Shown in pieces: positions 18,407 through 26,247 of a stretch of DNA of 64,000 bases (positions are counted from its first letter, which is position 1; each line of letters begins with the position of its first letter). This stretch comes from an uncultured Bacteroidota bacterium (GTDB lineage Bacteria; Bacteroidota; Bacteroidia; Chitinophagales; Saprospiraceae), in NCBI GenBank assembly GCA_937872515.1, contig CALMSX010000082.1, positions 186,001-250,000 of the forward strand, written 5' to 3'. Made by a program: the position numbers and the translations under genes. The notes beneath the pieces were generated by a model. That model worked only from the letters and a program-made list of their open reading frames with translations. It did no database searches and was not told the origin of the DNA.

Positions 18407-18499
18407 GTCTTGTTTTCCTGACATTTTTGCACTTTTTTCACCAAGAATTCAATAAACCCATTAATTTTGATAGGTAAACGCTTTATATTGAAATTTAAT

Positions 18500-20110
18500 A
18501 TGATTAGATATATCGTCCTTTTTGGCTGGTTGTTTTTTACTGCACTAGCCAATGCCCAATTTATAGAAAACGAGTTTTTAATAAGGAGTTCGCTTAAACC
18601 AGCGGATTTGAGGGCCAGACTTTCCCAAATAGTGGATTCGAGAAGCCAGATTGTTTCTACCGAACTATCAGTTGACTTCCAAATGTACAAAATTGAGTGT
18701 TCAGTATCCAGTGCCAAGGAAGTTGAAAATAGTTTAAAAACCATGTCCGATATTGAGTTTTTAGGCAAAAACCAATTTGTAAATTTCCGACAGTCTCCTA
18801 ATGATGTACTCTTTACTGAACAATGGGCCCTTAGTTTTTCAAAAATCCCTAAAATATGGGATGTTACTACCGGAGGTCTTACCTTCGATGGCAAAGAAAT
18901 TGTAATTGCAGTTTTAGATGATGGCCTGGATATCAATCACAGTGATATAAAAGACAACATCTTTATCAACAAAAAAGAAATCCCAAATGATGGTAAAGAC
19001 AATGACGGAAATGGGTATATAGATGACCATATGGGGTACAACGTTGATCTCAATAATGGAACTCCCATTGCACAAAATCATGGTACCGGAGTTTCAGGTA
19101 TTATGGGGGCAAAAGGCAATAACAATTTAGGTGTGTCAGGTATCAACTGGGATGTAAAAATACTGCCCATTTATGGCGTCAATAAACTAGACGAAATTAT
19201 AATCGCCTATTCGTATGTTTTGAAAATGAAAAGGCTCTATCTAAGCTCTAAAGGAGAGAAAGGAGCCTTTGTTTTGGTAACCAATTATTCTGGAGGCATA
19301 GCCAAAGCATGGGGAAATGAAGAACCGTACAAGCAATGGTGTGCAATGTATGACTTGTTGGGTTCCGAAGGCATTTTGAGTGTAGGTGCAACAGACAATG
19401 AACCAGTCAATGTCGATATTTTGGGAGACATGCCCTCTACTTGTAGTTCAGATTATTTTATCAGCACTACCAACATTGATGAGACAGGCAAAAAGGTTTT
19501 CAGAGCAGGCTTTGGCACCAAATATATTGCCATGGCAGCTCCTGGTGAAAATTTGGTAACCTTGTCGAAGAATGATGGCTTTGTTAAGGAGTTTTCGGGC
19601 ACTTCAGCATCCAGTCCTATGGTGGCAGGCACATTAGCACTTTTGTTTTCAACACCTTGCGAATCTTTCTCTAACTTGATCAACAATGACAAAGCAGCCG
19701 CCGCCCTTGCTGTTCGCAATGCCGTTTTGCAGAGTTTGACCAAAACCAACGATCTGAAGGACCAGACTAAGTTTGGAGGCTATTTAAATGGAGAGGGAGC
19801 ATTGGCACTTATGGATGATCCCTGCGATGGAAAACTATTATTGCCATCACCAAAGGGAGATGTCGAAATAAAAACCGTTAATTCCATCAACGGTGAATTG
19901 ATCATTGAGTATCTTACTCCAGATGAAACAGACTATCAGCTGATGATCTCAAATACCCTTGGGCAAATTCTATACAGGTCTGACCTGAAGGTGCCTTCAT
20001 TTGGCAATAAGATATTAAATATAAGTCAAAACTTATGGCCTTATGGCATTTATATAGTGACAATTGCGGGTAAATCAGGAGCTGATTCCAGATTGTTCTT
20101 CTCTAAATGA
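18500..20110 (+). CDS. Secreted S8 (subtilisin-like) protease with C-terminal sorting domain
   Basis: From ATG 18500 the protein has a signal peptide (FFTALANAQ), a propeptide (to about residue 110), a subtilase domain and a C-terminal domain. Catalytic residues are Asp in AVLDDGLDINHSD, His in NHGTGVSGIMGA and Ser in GTSASSPMVAGTLA. An NDGKDNDGNGYIDD stretch looks like a calcium-binding loop. The last ~80 residues (from about LMISNTLGQILYRS to RLFFSK) resemble the type A sorting domain of type IX secretion substrates. It is probably secreted or surface-bound and degrades protein. The upstream ATG at 18467 would precede the signal peptide with 11 extra residues. Confidence 0.9.
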   Translation: MIRYIVLFGWLFFTALANAQFIENEFLIRSSLKPADLRARLSQIVDSRSQIVSTELSVDFQMYKIECSVSSAKEVENSLKTMSDIEFLGKNQFVNFRQSPNDVLFTEQWALSFSKIPKIWDVTTGGLTFDGKEIVIAVLDDGLDINHSDIKDNIFINKKEIPNDGKDNDGNGYIDDHMGYNVDLNNGTPIAQNHGTGVSGIMGAKGNNNLGVSGINWDVKILPIYGVNKLDEIIIAYSYVLKMKRLYLSSKGEKGAFVLVTNYSGGIAKAWGNEEPYKQWCAMYDLLGSEGILSVGATDNEPVNVDILGDMPSTCSSDYFISTTNIDETGKKVFRAGFGTKYIAMAAPGENLVTLSKNDGFVKEFSGTSASSPMVAGTLALLFSTPCESFSNLINNDKAAAALAVRNAVLQSLTKTNDLKDQTKFGGYLNGEGALALMDDPCDGKLLLPSPKGDVEIKTVNSINGELIIEYLTPDETDYQLMISNTLGQILYRSDLKVPSFGNKILNISQNLWPYGIYIVTIAGKSGADSRLFFSK

Positions 20111-20211
20111 GAACTTTTCTTTATCCCAGCAGAAACAATCGTGGTACCCAAGGGTTTATAAATAGGCGCCTGAGACCCAATCAAGGTCGGGGGCATTGTA
20201 CAAAAAATTGT

Positions 20212-20219
20212 TATTTTTG
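20212..20219 (+). promoter_or_regulatory. Possible -7 box for the NfuA-like gene
   Basis: TATTTTTG fits TAnnTTTG and lies 18 nt before the ATG at 20237. No TTG occurs at the expected distance upstream. Confidence 0.35.
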
Positions 20220-20236
20220 CTAAATAATTCTTAATA

Positions 20237-20497
20237 ATGCCGGTTCAAACTGAGTTGTTCAATAAAGTAAATCAGGCCCTTGAAGATATTCGACCTCATT
20301 TGGCCGTTGATGGAGGCAATATTGAATTGATTGAAATTACCGATGATCTTACCGTGAGGGTAAAGTGGTTGGGCAATTGTGAATTTTGTTCGATGAGCAC
20401 CATGACCATGAAAGCCGGCGTAGAACAAGCCATCAGGAGTAGGGTACCTGAAATAAAAAATGTAGAAGCCATTAATGGCATGATCGGGGTCGGGTAA
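20237..20497 (+). CDS. NifU-domain Fe-S scaffold/carrier protein
   Basis: The 86-residue protein consists of a single C-terminal-type NifU domain. It begins with the family signature VRPHLAVDGGNIEL-like stretch (here IRPHLAVDGGNIEL-type around residues 17-30) and has the cluster-binding Cys pair in NCEFCSMS (residues 52-59, CxxC). Such proteins pass 4Fe-4S clusters to apoproteins. The gene ends one base before pyrF and probably forms an operon with it. The full-length NfuA has an extra N-terminal degenerate IscA domain, which is absent here. Confidence 0.9.
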   Translation: MPVQTELFNKVNQALEDIRPHLAVDGGNIELIEITDDLTVRVKWLGNCEFCSMSTMTMKAGVEQAIRSRVPEIKNVEAINGMIGVG

Positions 20498-20498
20498 T

Positions 20499-21299
20499 AT
20501 GAACAGAGCACAACTGATTCAACAAATTCGTCAAAAACAAAGCTTTTTGTGTATTGGGCTTGATCCCGATTTGCAGAAAATTCCAGTTCATTTAAAACAG
20601 ACACAGGATCCGGTTTATGAGTTTTGTAAAGAAATAATTTTACAAACCCAGGACCTGGCGGTAGCCTATAAGCCCAACCTGGCATTTTTTGAATGTTTGG
20701 GTACAAAAGGCTGGGAAACACTGGAAAAAGTGAAAGCTTGTATTCCTTCTCACTGTTTTACAATTGCAGATGCGAAAAGAGGTGACATTGGCAACACCTC
20801 AGATATGTACGCTAAAGCTTTTTTTGATTTCTTCAATTTTGATGCAGTAACTGTAGCACCTTACATGGGAAGGGACTCGGTTGAGCCCTTTTTGGCATAT
20901 GATGATAAATGGGTGATTGTTTTGGGATTAACCTCCAATCAAGGGGCTCGGGATTTTGAAATGCTCGATTTGGGAGGTGAAAAATTATATGAAAGGGTGA
21001 TAAAAACGGTGGCTTCCTGGGGTACCCCCCAAAATACCATGTTTGTGGTTGGGGCAACTCACCCCCATCTGATCAGTGAGATAAGAGCCATGGTACCCGA
21101 CTACTTTTTTCTTGTACCCGGAGTCGGGGCACAGGGCGGAGATATGCAAATGACCTGTGAAAATGGAATCAACCAGGATATCGGTTTATTGATTAATAGT
21201 TCCCGGAATATCTTATATGCTTCTTCAGATGAAAATTTTGCACAAGCTGCCCGACAAGCTTGCAAGGTCATTCTGGAAGAAATGAAACCATTTATCTAA
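20499..21299 (+). CDS. pyrF: Orotidine 5'-phosphate decarboxylase
   Basis: The enzyme makes UMP from OMP in pyrimidine synthesis. The 266-residue protein is of the longer subfamily 2: CIGLDPDLQK binds substrate near the N-terminus, and the catalytic Asp-Lys-Asp network is in IADAKRGDIGNTS (about residues 90-102). The phosphate-gripping region VPGVGAQGGD is near residue 205. It lies one base after the NifU-domain gene. A dihydroorotase gene elsewhere in this window (53257-54594) serves the same pathway. Confidence 0.95.
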   Translation: MNRAQLIQQIRQKQSFLCIGLDPDLQKIPVHLKQTQDPVYEFCKEIILQTQDLAVAYKPNLAFFECLGTKGWETLEKVKACIPSHCFTIADAKRGDIGNTSDMYAKAFFDFFNFDAVTVAPYMGRDSVEPFLAYDDKWVIVLGLTSNQGARDFEMLDLGGEKLYERVIKTVASWGTPQNTMFVVGATHPHLISEIRAMVPDYFFLVPGVGAQGGDMQMTCENGINQDIGLLINSSRNILYASSDENFAQAARQACKVILEEMKPFI

Positions 21300-21329
21300 C
21301 CAGCATTTACTAAGAAAGCTACCAGTTCA

Positions 21330-22724
21330 ATGGCAAGTAAAGGGCAAAAAAGGTTTGCGGTAGTAGATATTGAAACCACCGGAGGCATGCCCAAGCGCGA
21401 CAAAATCACAGAAATTGCTATTGTTATAACGGATGGGGTTGAAATCCTGGATCAGTATGCTACTTTGATCAATCCAGAAAGATCAATTCCCCACGAGATT
21501 ACTCGCATTACAGGTATTACCGACGATATGGTGCAAAATGCTCCCCGCTTTTATGAAGTGGCCAAAGAAATCGTTCTCCTCACCGAGGGAGCCATATTTG
21601 TAGCCCACAATGTTAATTTTGATTACAATTTTATCAGATACGAATTTGAAAGACTTGGCTATACTTTTTCGCGCAAACAGCTGTGCACCGTTAAATTGTC
21701 AAGAAAAGCATTTCCAGGCCTTGCCTCCTACAGTCTGGGAAATCTGATTCGTCATTTTGGCATTCAGGTTGAAGCCAGGCATAGAGCCCTGGATGATGCC
21801 TTGGCTGCGACACAACTTTTGCTAAAGGTCATAGACAGCAATCAGGATGAAAACGTTACAGCACTTATAAACAGGGGCATCAGAGAAAACAAACTACCTG
21901 AAGCCATCCATATTGAAAGGCTTCATCAATTGCCTGAAGTTACAGGTGTATATTATTTTTACGATCGATATGGCACCATCATTTATGTAGGTAAAAGCAT
22001 CAATATCCGATCCCGTATCCTACAACATTTCGGGCAGATTACAGCCAAACAGGAAAAATTATTGCGACAGGTTCATGACCTTGATTTTACCATTACGGGT
22101 TCTGAGTTAATAGCATTGTTATTGGAAAGCGAAGAAATTAAGGTGCACAACCCCGAGATCAACAGGGCGCAGAAGAAAAAAGATTATCCGTATGTTATCA
22201 CGACGGCACATGATGGAAAAGGCTACCGTGTGTTTTATCTGGAAGCTGAAAGCAGTAAAAAACTCAAAGGTCCCATTTTATCTTATCACTCCAGTCTGGC
22301 CTCTGCAAAGGGGAATCTTGGCATGGTGCGAGAGCTATATTCCTTATGTGAAGAAAAAATAGATGTAGGCAATCACCGCAGATGTATTTACCACCAAATG
22401 GGGGAATGTTATGGCGCCTGTGTAGATGAAGAAAGTCCCGAAGCGTACAATGAGAGGGCTGAAGAAGCCAAAGTGCATCTGACAAAAGTGTTTGACGGCG
22501 ATTTTATTCTTATTACAGAGGGTCGGAACAGTGAAGAAAACGGGGTAGTCTGGGTATCGCAAAAAAGTTATTTTGGATTTGGATTTATGGATGCATCTTT
22601 TGCTTACACATCCCCGCATGAACTTACTACCTGCGTTGAAAAACGTTTGAGTACACCAGAAGCCAATCTGATCATCCAACAGTTTTTAAGATCCGGTAAA
22701 AATATCCGCAGAATAGAATTATAA
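21330..22724 (+). CDS. DEDDh exonuclease fused to a UvrC-like GIY-YIG nuclease with a four-Cys cluster
   Basis: Residues 1-170 form a DnaQ-like 3'-5' exonuclease with all catalytic residues: D13 and E15 (VVDIETTGG), D98 (HNVNFDYN), H151 and D156. Residues ~200-290 form a GIY-YIG domain (TGVYYF, IIYVGK, then ESEEIKVHNPEIN). Four cysteines at 340, 352, 360 and 364 have C-x11-C-x7-C-x3-C spacing, the arrangement of the 4Fe-4S site in UvrC. The UvrB-binding and RNase H-like C-terminal domains of UvrC are missing. It is probably a DNA repair or processing nuclease; similar fusions are usually named epsilon-like or Cho-like. The gene converges on hemD with a 6-nt overlap. Confidence 0.9.
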   Translation: MASKGQKRFAVVDIETTGGMPKRDKITEIAIVITDGVEILDQYATLINPERSIPHEITRITGITDDMVQNAPRFYEVAKEIVLLTEGAIFVAHNVNFDYNFIRYEFERLGYTFSRKQLCTVKLSRKAFPGLASYSLGNLIRHFGIQVEARHRALDDALAATQLLLKVIDSNQDENVTALINRGIRENKLPEAIHIERLHQLPEVTGVYYFYDRYGTIIYVGKSINIRSRILQHFGQITAKQEKLLRQVHDLDFTITGSELIALLLESEEIKVHNPEINRAQKKKDYPYVITTAHDGKGYRVFYLEAESSKKLKGPILSYHSSLASAKGNLGMVRELYSLCEEKIDVGNHRRCIYHQMGECYGACVDEESPEAYNERAEEAKVHLTKVFDGDFILITEGRNSEENGVVWVSQKSYFGFGFMDASFAYTSPHELTTCVEKRLSTPEANLIIQQFLRSGKNIRRIEL

Positions 22725-23393
22725 GCTGATGATTGCTGCAAGTGAAGATAATATTCCTTCTTCATCTGATCTGTTGGCAATGATGATGTCATTTCTTTGA
22801 GTGTACGCAAACAGCGTCTTAGCTGTGGGTTCGCCAATGGCCACTAAATGAGTTCCGGGCTGGGGAAGCTGAGTGTGTAAAAAAGCCTGTACATTGAGTG
22901 GACTGGTGAATATATATACATCCGCTTCGGGGAGTTGAAGTCCGGATAAGACCACATTATCATAAACTTTTAGGGCAAAATGTCTTTTATTACCAGGATC
23001 TTGAAATCTCTTATTGGAATGGCTTGCTTCAACAAATAAAACAGATTGGTTTTGGGTTATTTTTTTGAACTGACTTTGTTCTTTTTCCAGATCCATGCCC
23101 GATACATAGTCGGGTGATTTGTGGGTAAGTTCCTGAAGCAGGGCAGAAGATGCTTTTCCCATGACACCCATTTTTTTGGAGTAGGTGCTTTTTTTTGCTT
23201 CTTCTGATAAGCCCTCAAAGAAAAACCGGATTCCTTGCTGTGAATAGAAAAAAAGCCAGTCGGTATCAGGGAAGTCGGTAAAGGGTAGGGGGGTGAAAGC
23301 TATGCCACTTTGACCTAAAAGGGTATGCCCCTTTTCAGTCACTCTTTGCAGGGGCGAATTAGGACGCAGCTCTCTTGTAATAAAGAGGATCAA
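22719..23393 (-). CDS. hemD: Uroporphyrinogen-III synthase
   Basis: The 224-residue protein shows the two-lobed HemD pattern without strong motifs: an FYSQQGIRFFFEGL helix near residue 50, VVLSGLQLPEADVYIFTSPLNVQAF in the second lobe (shown by its FTSPLNVQAF part near residue 165) and a GEPTAKTL stretch near residue 190. It closes hydroxymethylbilane to uroporphyrinogen III. HemD is poorly conserved, but its position two genes after hemC on the same strand supports the call. It is 12 nt downstream of a degenerate exonuclease gene. Confidence 0.85.
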   Translation of the reverse strand: MILFITRELRPNSPLQRVTEKGHTLLGQSGIAFTPLPFTDFPDTDWLFFYSQQGIRFFFEGLSEEAKKSTYSKKMGVMGKASSALLQELTHKSPDYVSGMDLEKEQSQFKKITQNQSVLFVEASHSNKRFQDPGNKRHFALKVYDNVVLSGLQLPEADVYIFTSPLNVQAFLHTQLPQPGTHLVAIGEPTAKTLFAYTQRNDIIIANRSDEEGILSSLAAIISL

Positions 23394-23405
23394 AGTAGAA
23401 AAAGC

Positions 23406-23993
23406 TTATTCAAATAAATCCTCCAGTTGGTTGGTCTTCATCAATTTGATAAAACACCTGGTGGCCGCAATTACATCAGCTCTTGCATTATTGGCCGGGG
23501 TGTAAGAAGAGTTGAAACAAGCTGCATGCAGTTCAGTCAAGGTAGGCCACTTGTATCCTCCTGTTTTAGAAGGCATCTTTGCAAAGTAAGTGCCTTCCTG
23601 CATCAAACAAAAACGCTCTTTTTTAAACATGAGAATATCTACCCCTTTACGGATAAATTCGGCAGCCAATACATTTTCGTTGAAGTTGAGATTGTGGCTG
23701 AATATGTATTCACACTGGCTAACTGAGCCATTAAATTCATCCAGGATGCCAGTAAGCGGAACCGCTTTTTTTTCGATGTCTTCATCATCAATTTTTGACT
23801 TTTTTCGAACATCTTCATTCAGCGTAAATCCTTCGGGCAAAACGATTCTGTCAAAATCTCCAATGGGTTTTAATTGGGCATCCAATAGAATCCATGAAAT
23901 ATGAATAAGCCTTGGCCAGTTGAAGGTGTCACTGAATGGGGCTTTATAACTGGAAGGATTACCATTTGCAGAGCAATCAAATACTAGATACAT
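23406..23993 (-). CDS. Exonuclease-fold protein with degenerate DEDDh site
   Basis: The 195-residue protein follows the plan of a common Bacteroidota 3'-5' exonuclease (WPRLIHISW, PEGFTL, YKWPTLTELHAACF), but the active site is mostly lost. The usual DTET motif is DCSA, the HNxxFD motif is HNLNFNEN, and the final HNAxxD motif is NNARADV. Thus Glu, the second Asp and the His are replaced, while two Asp remain. It cannot work by the normal two-metal mechanism and may bind nucleic acid or a partner instead. The gene is 3 nt after hemC and 12 nt before hemD, so it is very likely co-transcribed with them. Confidence 0.82.
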   Translation of the reverse strand: MYLVFDCSANGNPSSYKAPFSDTFNWPRLIHISWILLDAQLKPIGDFDRIVLPEGFTLNEDVRKKSKIDDEDIEKKAVPLTGILDEFNGSVSQCEYIFSHNLNFNENVLAAEFIRKGVDILMFKKERFCLMQEGTYFAKMPSKTGGYKWPTLTELHAACFNSSYTPANNARADVIAATRCFIKLMKTNQLEDLFE

Positions 23994-23996
23994 ACT

Positions 23997-24908
23997 TTAT
24001 GATTTTTTCAGTTCATGCAGGGCTGATTCTGCCATGCCATGAGTAGTTGATTGTGAAATTCTAACTTTGATAAGGGGAGCATTACCTGCCGGTGCGTATG
24101 CTGCATGGAGATGAAAATTACCCGCCTGGTCTTTTTGACAAATAATTCCTAAAGGAACCTGACATCCACCATCCATTGCCTTTAAGATGCTGCGCTCAAC
24201 GTTGGTACATTCTGCCACTTCTGTATTGTGAAGGTTTACCAGTATTTTTCTGATTTCCAAATCATCTTCCCTACACTGATAGGCAAGTACTCCTTGAGCA
24301 GGGGCCGGTACAAATTCTGCCGGATGTAGATCAATTACAGTTAGTTCTGATAAATCGGCATCCAGACGGGTCAGGCCAGCCTTCGCCAGTAATATGGCAT
24401 CATAATTACCCTCTCTCAATTTGCGGATGCGGGTTGGTACATTGCCCCTTAAATCTTTAGTAATGACACCGGGTAATAGAAATTCGAGCTGACTTTTTCT
24501 CCTGACCGATGAGGTTCCTACAATGGCATTTTGTTTGAGTTGCAAAGGCTGTTTTTCATCTTTTCCCCAGTTGGCGATTAGCAAACAATCTCTTGGATCT
24601 TCTCTGTAAGACACACCTGCCAGACACAGACCATCGGGTGAGGTGGTAGGTAAATCTTTCATTGAATGAACCGCAAGGTCTATCTCATGATTCAACAGCG
24701 CTTCTTCCAGTTCTTTTGTAAAAAAACCTTTTCCTTCCAACTTATCAAACCCTACATCGAGTATCTTATCGCCTTTGGTGTGGATAATGATGATCTCAGC
24801 TTCAACCTGGCACAGATCCTTTAATTGGTCTTTGACAAAATTTGCCTGCCACAAAGCCAGGTCGCTTCCACGGGATCCAATTTTGAGACTTTTTCTGAGT
24901 GTATTCAT
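23997..24908 (-). CDS. hemC: Hydroxymethylbilane synthase (porphobilinogen deaminase)
   Basis: HemC joins four porphobilinogen units into hydroxymethylbilane. The protein has the N-terminal KIGSRGSDLALWQ (residues 9-21), the arginine-rich TSSVRRKSQL and LRGNVPTRIRKL segments and the dipyrromethane cofactor Cys in MDGGCQVPLG (near residue 245). I choose ATG 24908 (MNTLRKSL); the upstream ATG at 24953 would extend through the promoter. It heads the unit hemC, degenerate exonuclease, hemD. Confidence 0.95.
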   Translation of the reverse strand: MNTLRKSLKIGSRGSDLALWQANFVKDQLKDLCQVEAEIIIIHTKGDKILDVGFDKLEGKGFFTKELEEALLNHEIDLAVHSMKDLPTTSPDGLCLAGVSYREDPRDCLLIANWGKDEKQPLQLKQNAIVGTSSVRRKSQLEFLLPGVITKDLRGNVPTRIRKLREGNYDAILLAKAGLTRLDADLSELTVIDLHPAEFVPAPAQGVLAYQCREDDLEIRKILVNLHNTEVAECTNVERSILKAMDGGCQVPLGIICQKDQAGNFHLHAAYAPAGNAPLIKVRISQSTTHGMAESALHELKKS

Positions 24909-24915
24909 TGTGTTA

Positions 24916-24947
24916 CAAAGGTAGTAAATTGAGCGGTTGAAGCCAAA
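24916..24947 (-). promoter_or_regulatory. Promoter of the hemC unit
   Basis: On the minus strand TTTG (24947-24944), 20 nt and TACCTTTG (24923-24916) form a near-consensus promoter. The -7 box ends 7 nt before the ATG at 24908, so the mRNA would start at or within a few bases of the start codon. Confidence 0.6.
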
Positions 24948-25199
24948 TGACAAGCAATGTCAATTTTGTGTCAATAAGCCGGAAATACGAAGAATTAGAA
25001 TAGATCGGGTAATAAAAGAAAATAAAAACAGCAAATGACAATATTTTGTAGGGTGAAATGCGGTTTTTTCAAATAAAACTTAGGACAAGGATGAGGATAA
25101 GTTGAAAATGAAATACCACAATTGGAATGGGGAAAAATCTTACTGTCTAAGAAGAGATTGCATTGGTCGTTTTGGCGTTATAATTCACTTTTTTTGTAT
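24948..25199. other. Intergenic region between divergent hemC and lpxD
   Basis: Together with the hemC promoter this spacer is about 300 nt. It is AT-rich and carries a short direct repeat of TGTCAAT around 24958-24976. I see no RNA gene, conserved hairpin or coding sequence; an in-frame extension of lpxD from 25122 looks like non-coding translation (rich in Trp, Tyr and Phe). Confidence 0.5.
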
Positions 25200-25207
25200 T
25201 ATTTTTG
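25200..25207 (+). promoter_or_regulatory. Possible -7 box of the lipid A gene cluster
   Basis: TATTTTTG fits TAnnTTTG and lies 7 nt before the ATG of lpxD at 25215. The nearest TTTG (25171-25174) is 25 nt upstream, longer than usual. Confidence 0.35.
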
Positions 25208-25214
25208 CACCTCC

Positions 25215-26246
25215 ATGATTACAACATCACAAATCTGCCAACTTCTCCATGGAGAATTAAAAGGTGATCCGGACCTGGTTATTAAAGGGCCCTCCAGAAT
25301 TGAGGAAGGCTCAGAGGGTACCATTTCCTTTCTTGCAAATCCTAAATACGAGTCATTTATATATGAAACCCAGGCTTCTGCCGTGGTAGTAGGAAGAGAT
25401 TTTGCCCCAAGTCAACCGATTCAGGCTACCCTTATTATAGTAGAAGATGTGTATCAGTCTTTGGCAAAACTGCTTAGTTTGTACAATCACGAACCGGAGG
25501 TCAAAGCAGGAATTGCTTCTTCTGCCATCATTGGGAAAGATGTGTTGCTCGGTGAAAATGTATCAATTGACCACCAGGTGGTTGTCAACGACAATTGTAA
25601 AATTGGAGAAAACAGCCTTCTTTATGCAGATGTCTTCCTGGGTAAAGGAGTTGACATTGGCAGTAATTGTATCCTCTATCCGGGTGTGAAAATATACCAT
25701 GGCACCAAAATCGGAAACAATGTGGTGATTCATGCCAACACCGTCATCGGTTCAGATGGTTTTGGATTTACCAAAGACGAAGCAGGGGCATACAAAAAGA
25801 TTCCGCAAAATGGCAACGTGATCATTGAAGACGATGTTGAAATAGGCAGTAACACTGTAATTGATCGTGCCTCTATAGGCAGTACCATCATTAGAAAGGG
25901 AGTTAAACTGGATAATTTGATCCAAATTGCTCATAACGTGGAAATTGGTGAAAATACAGTGATCGCCGCACAGGCAGGAATTGCCGGAAGTACCAAGATT
26001 GGAAAAAATTGTATCATTGGCGGACAGGTTGGCCTCGCCGGCCATATTCAAATTGCTGATGGCACTATGATCCAGGCGAAATCCGGTTTATCATCATCCG
26101 TGAAAGAAGAGAATTCAAAACTATATGGTTATCCAGCATTGGAATATGCTCATTACCTCAAATCTTACGCATATTTTAAACGATTGCCAGAATTGGCAGA
26201 AAAGATTAAATTGCTGGAGAAGGCCGTAGAAAATTTAGAAAAATAA
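25215..26246 (+). CDS. lpxD: UDP-3-O-acylglucosamine N-acyltransferase
   Basis: LpxD adds the N-linked acyl chain in lipid A synthesis. The protein of about 343 residues has the N-terminal uridine-binding domain (with [10 protein letters not shown]) and a left-handed beta-helix of hexapeptide repeats such as [20 protein letters not shown]. The catalytic His is in [10 protein letters not shown] (near residue 240). A C-terminal helical extension ([16 protein letters not shown]) ends the protein. ATG 25215 gives the usual N-terminus; the longer start at 25122 does not. The next gene starts one base after its stop. Confidence 0.94.
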   Translation: MITTSQICQLLHGELKGDPDLVIKGPSRIEEGSEGTISFLANPKYESFIYETQASAVVVGRDFAPSQPIQATLIIVEDVYQSLAKLLSLYNHEPEVKAGIASSAIIGKDVLLGENVSIDHQVVVNDNCKIGENSLLYADVFLGKGVDIGSNCILYPGVKIYHGTKIGNNVVIHANTVIGSDGFGFTKDEAGAYKKIPQNGNVIIEDDVEIGSNTVIDRASIGSTIIRKGVKLDNLIQIAHNVEIGENTVIAAQAGIAGSTKIGKNCIIGGQVGLAGHIQIADGTMIQAKSGLSSSVKEENSKLYGYPALEYAHYLKSYAYFKRLPELAEKIKLLEKAVENLEK

Positions 26247-26247
26247 A

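Noticed and set aside
25122..25214. N-terminal extension of LpxD
   Set aside because: The 31 extra residues have non-coding composition and would lie in the promoter region; ATG 25215 fits the family.
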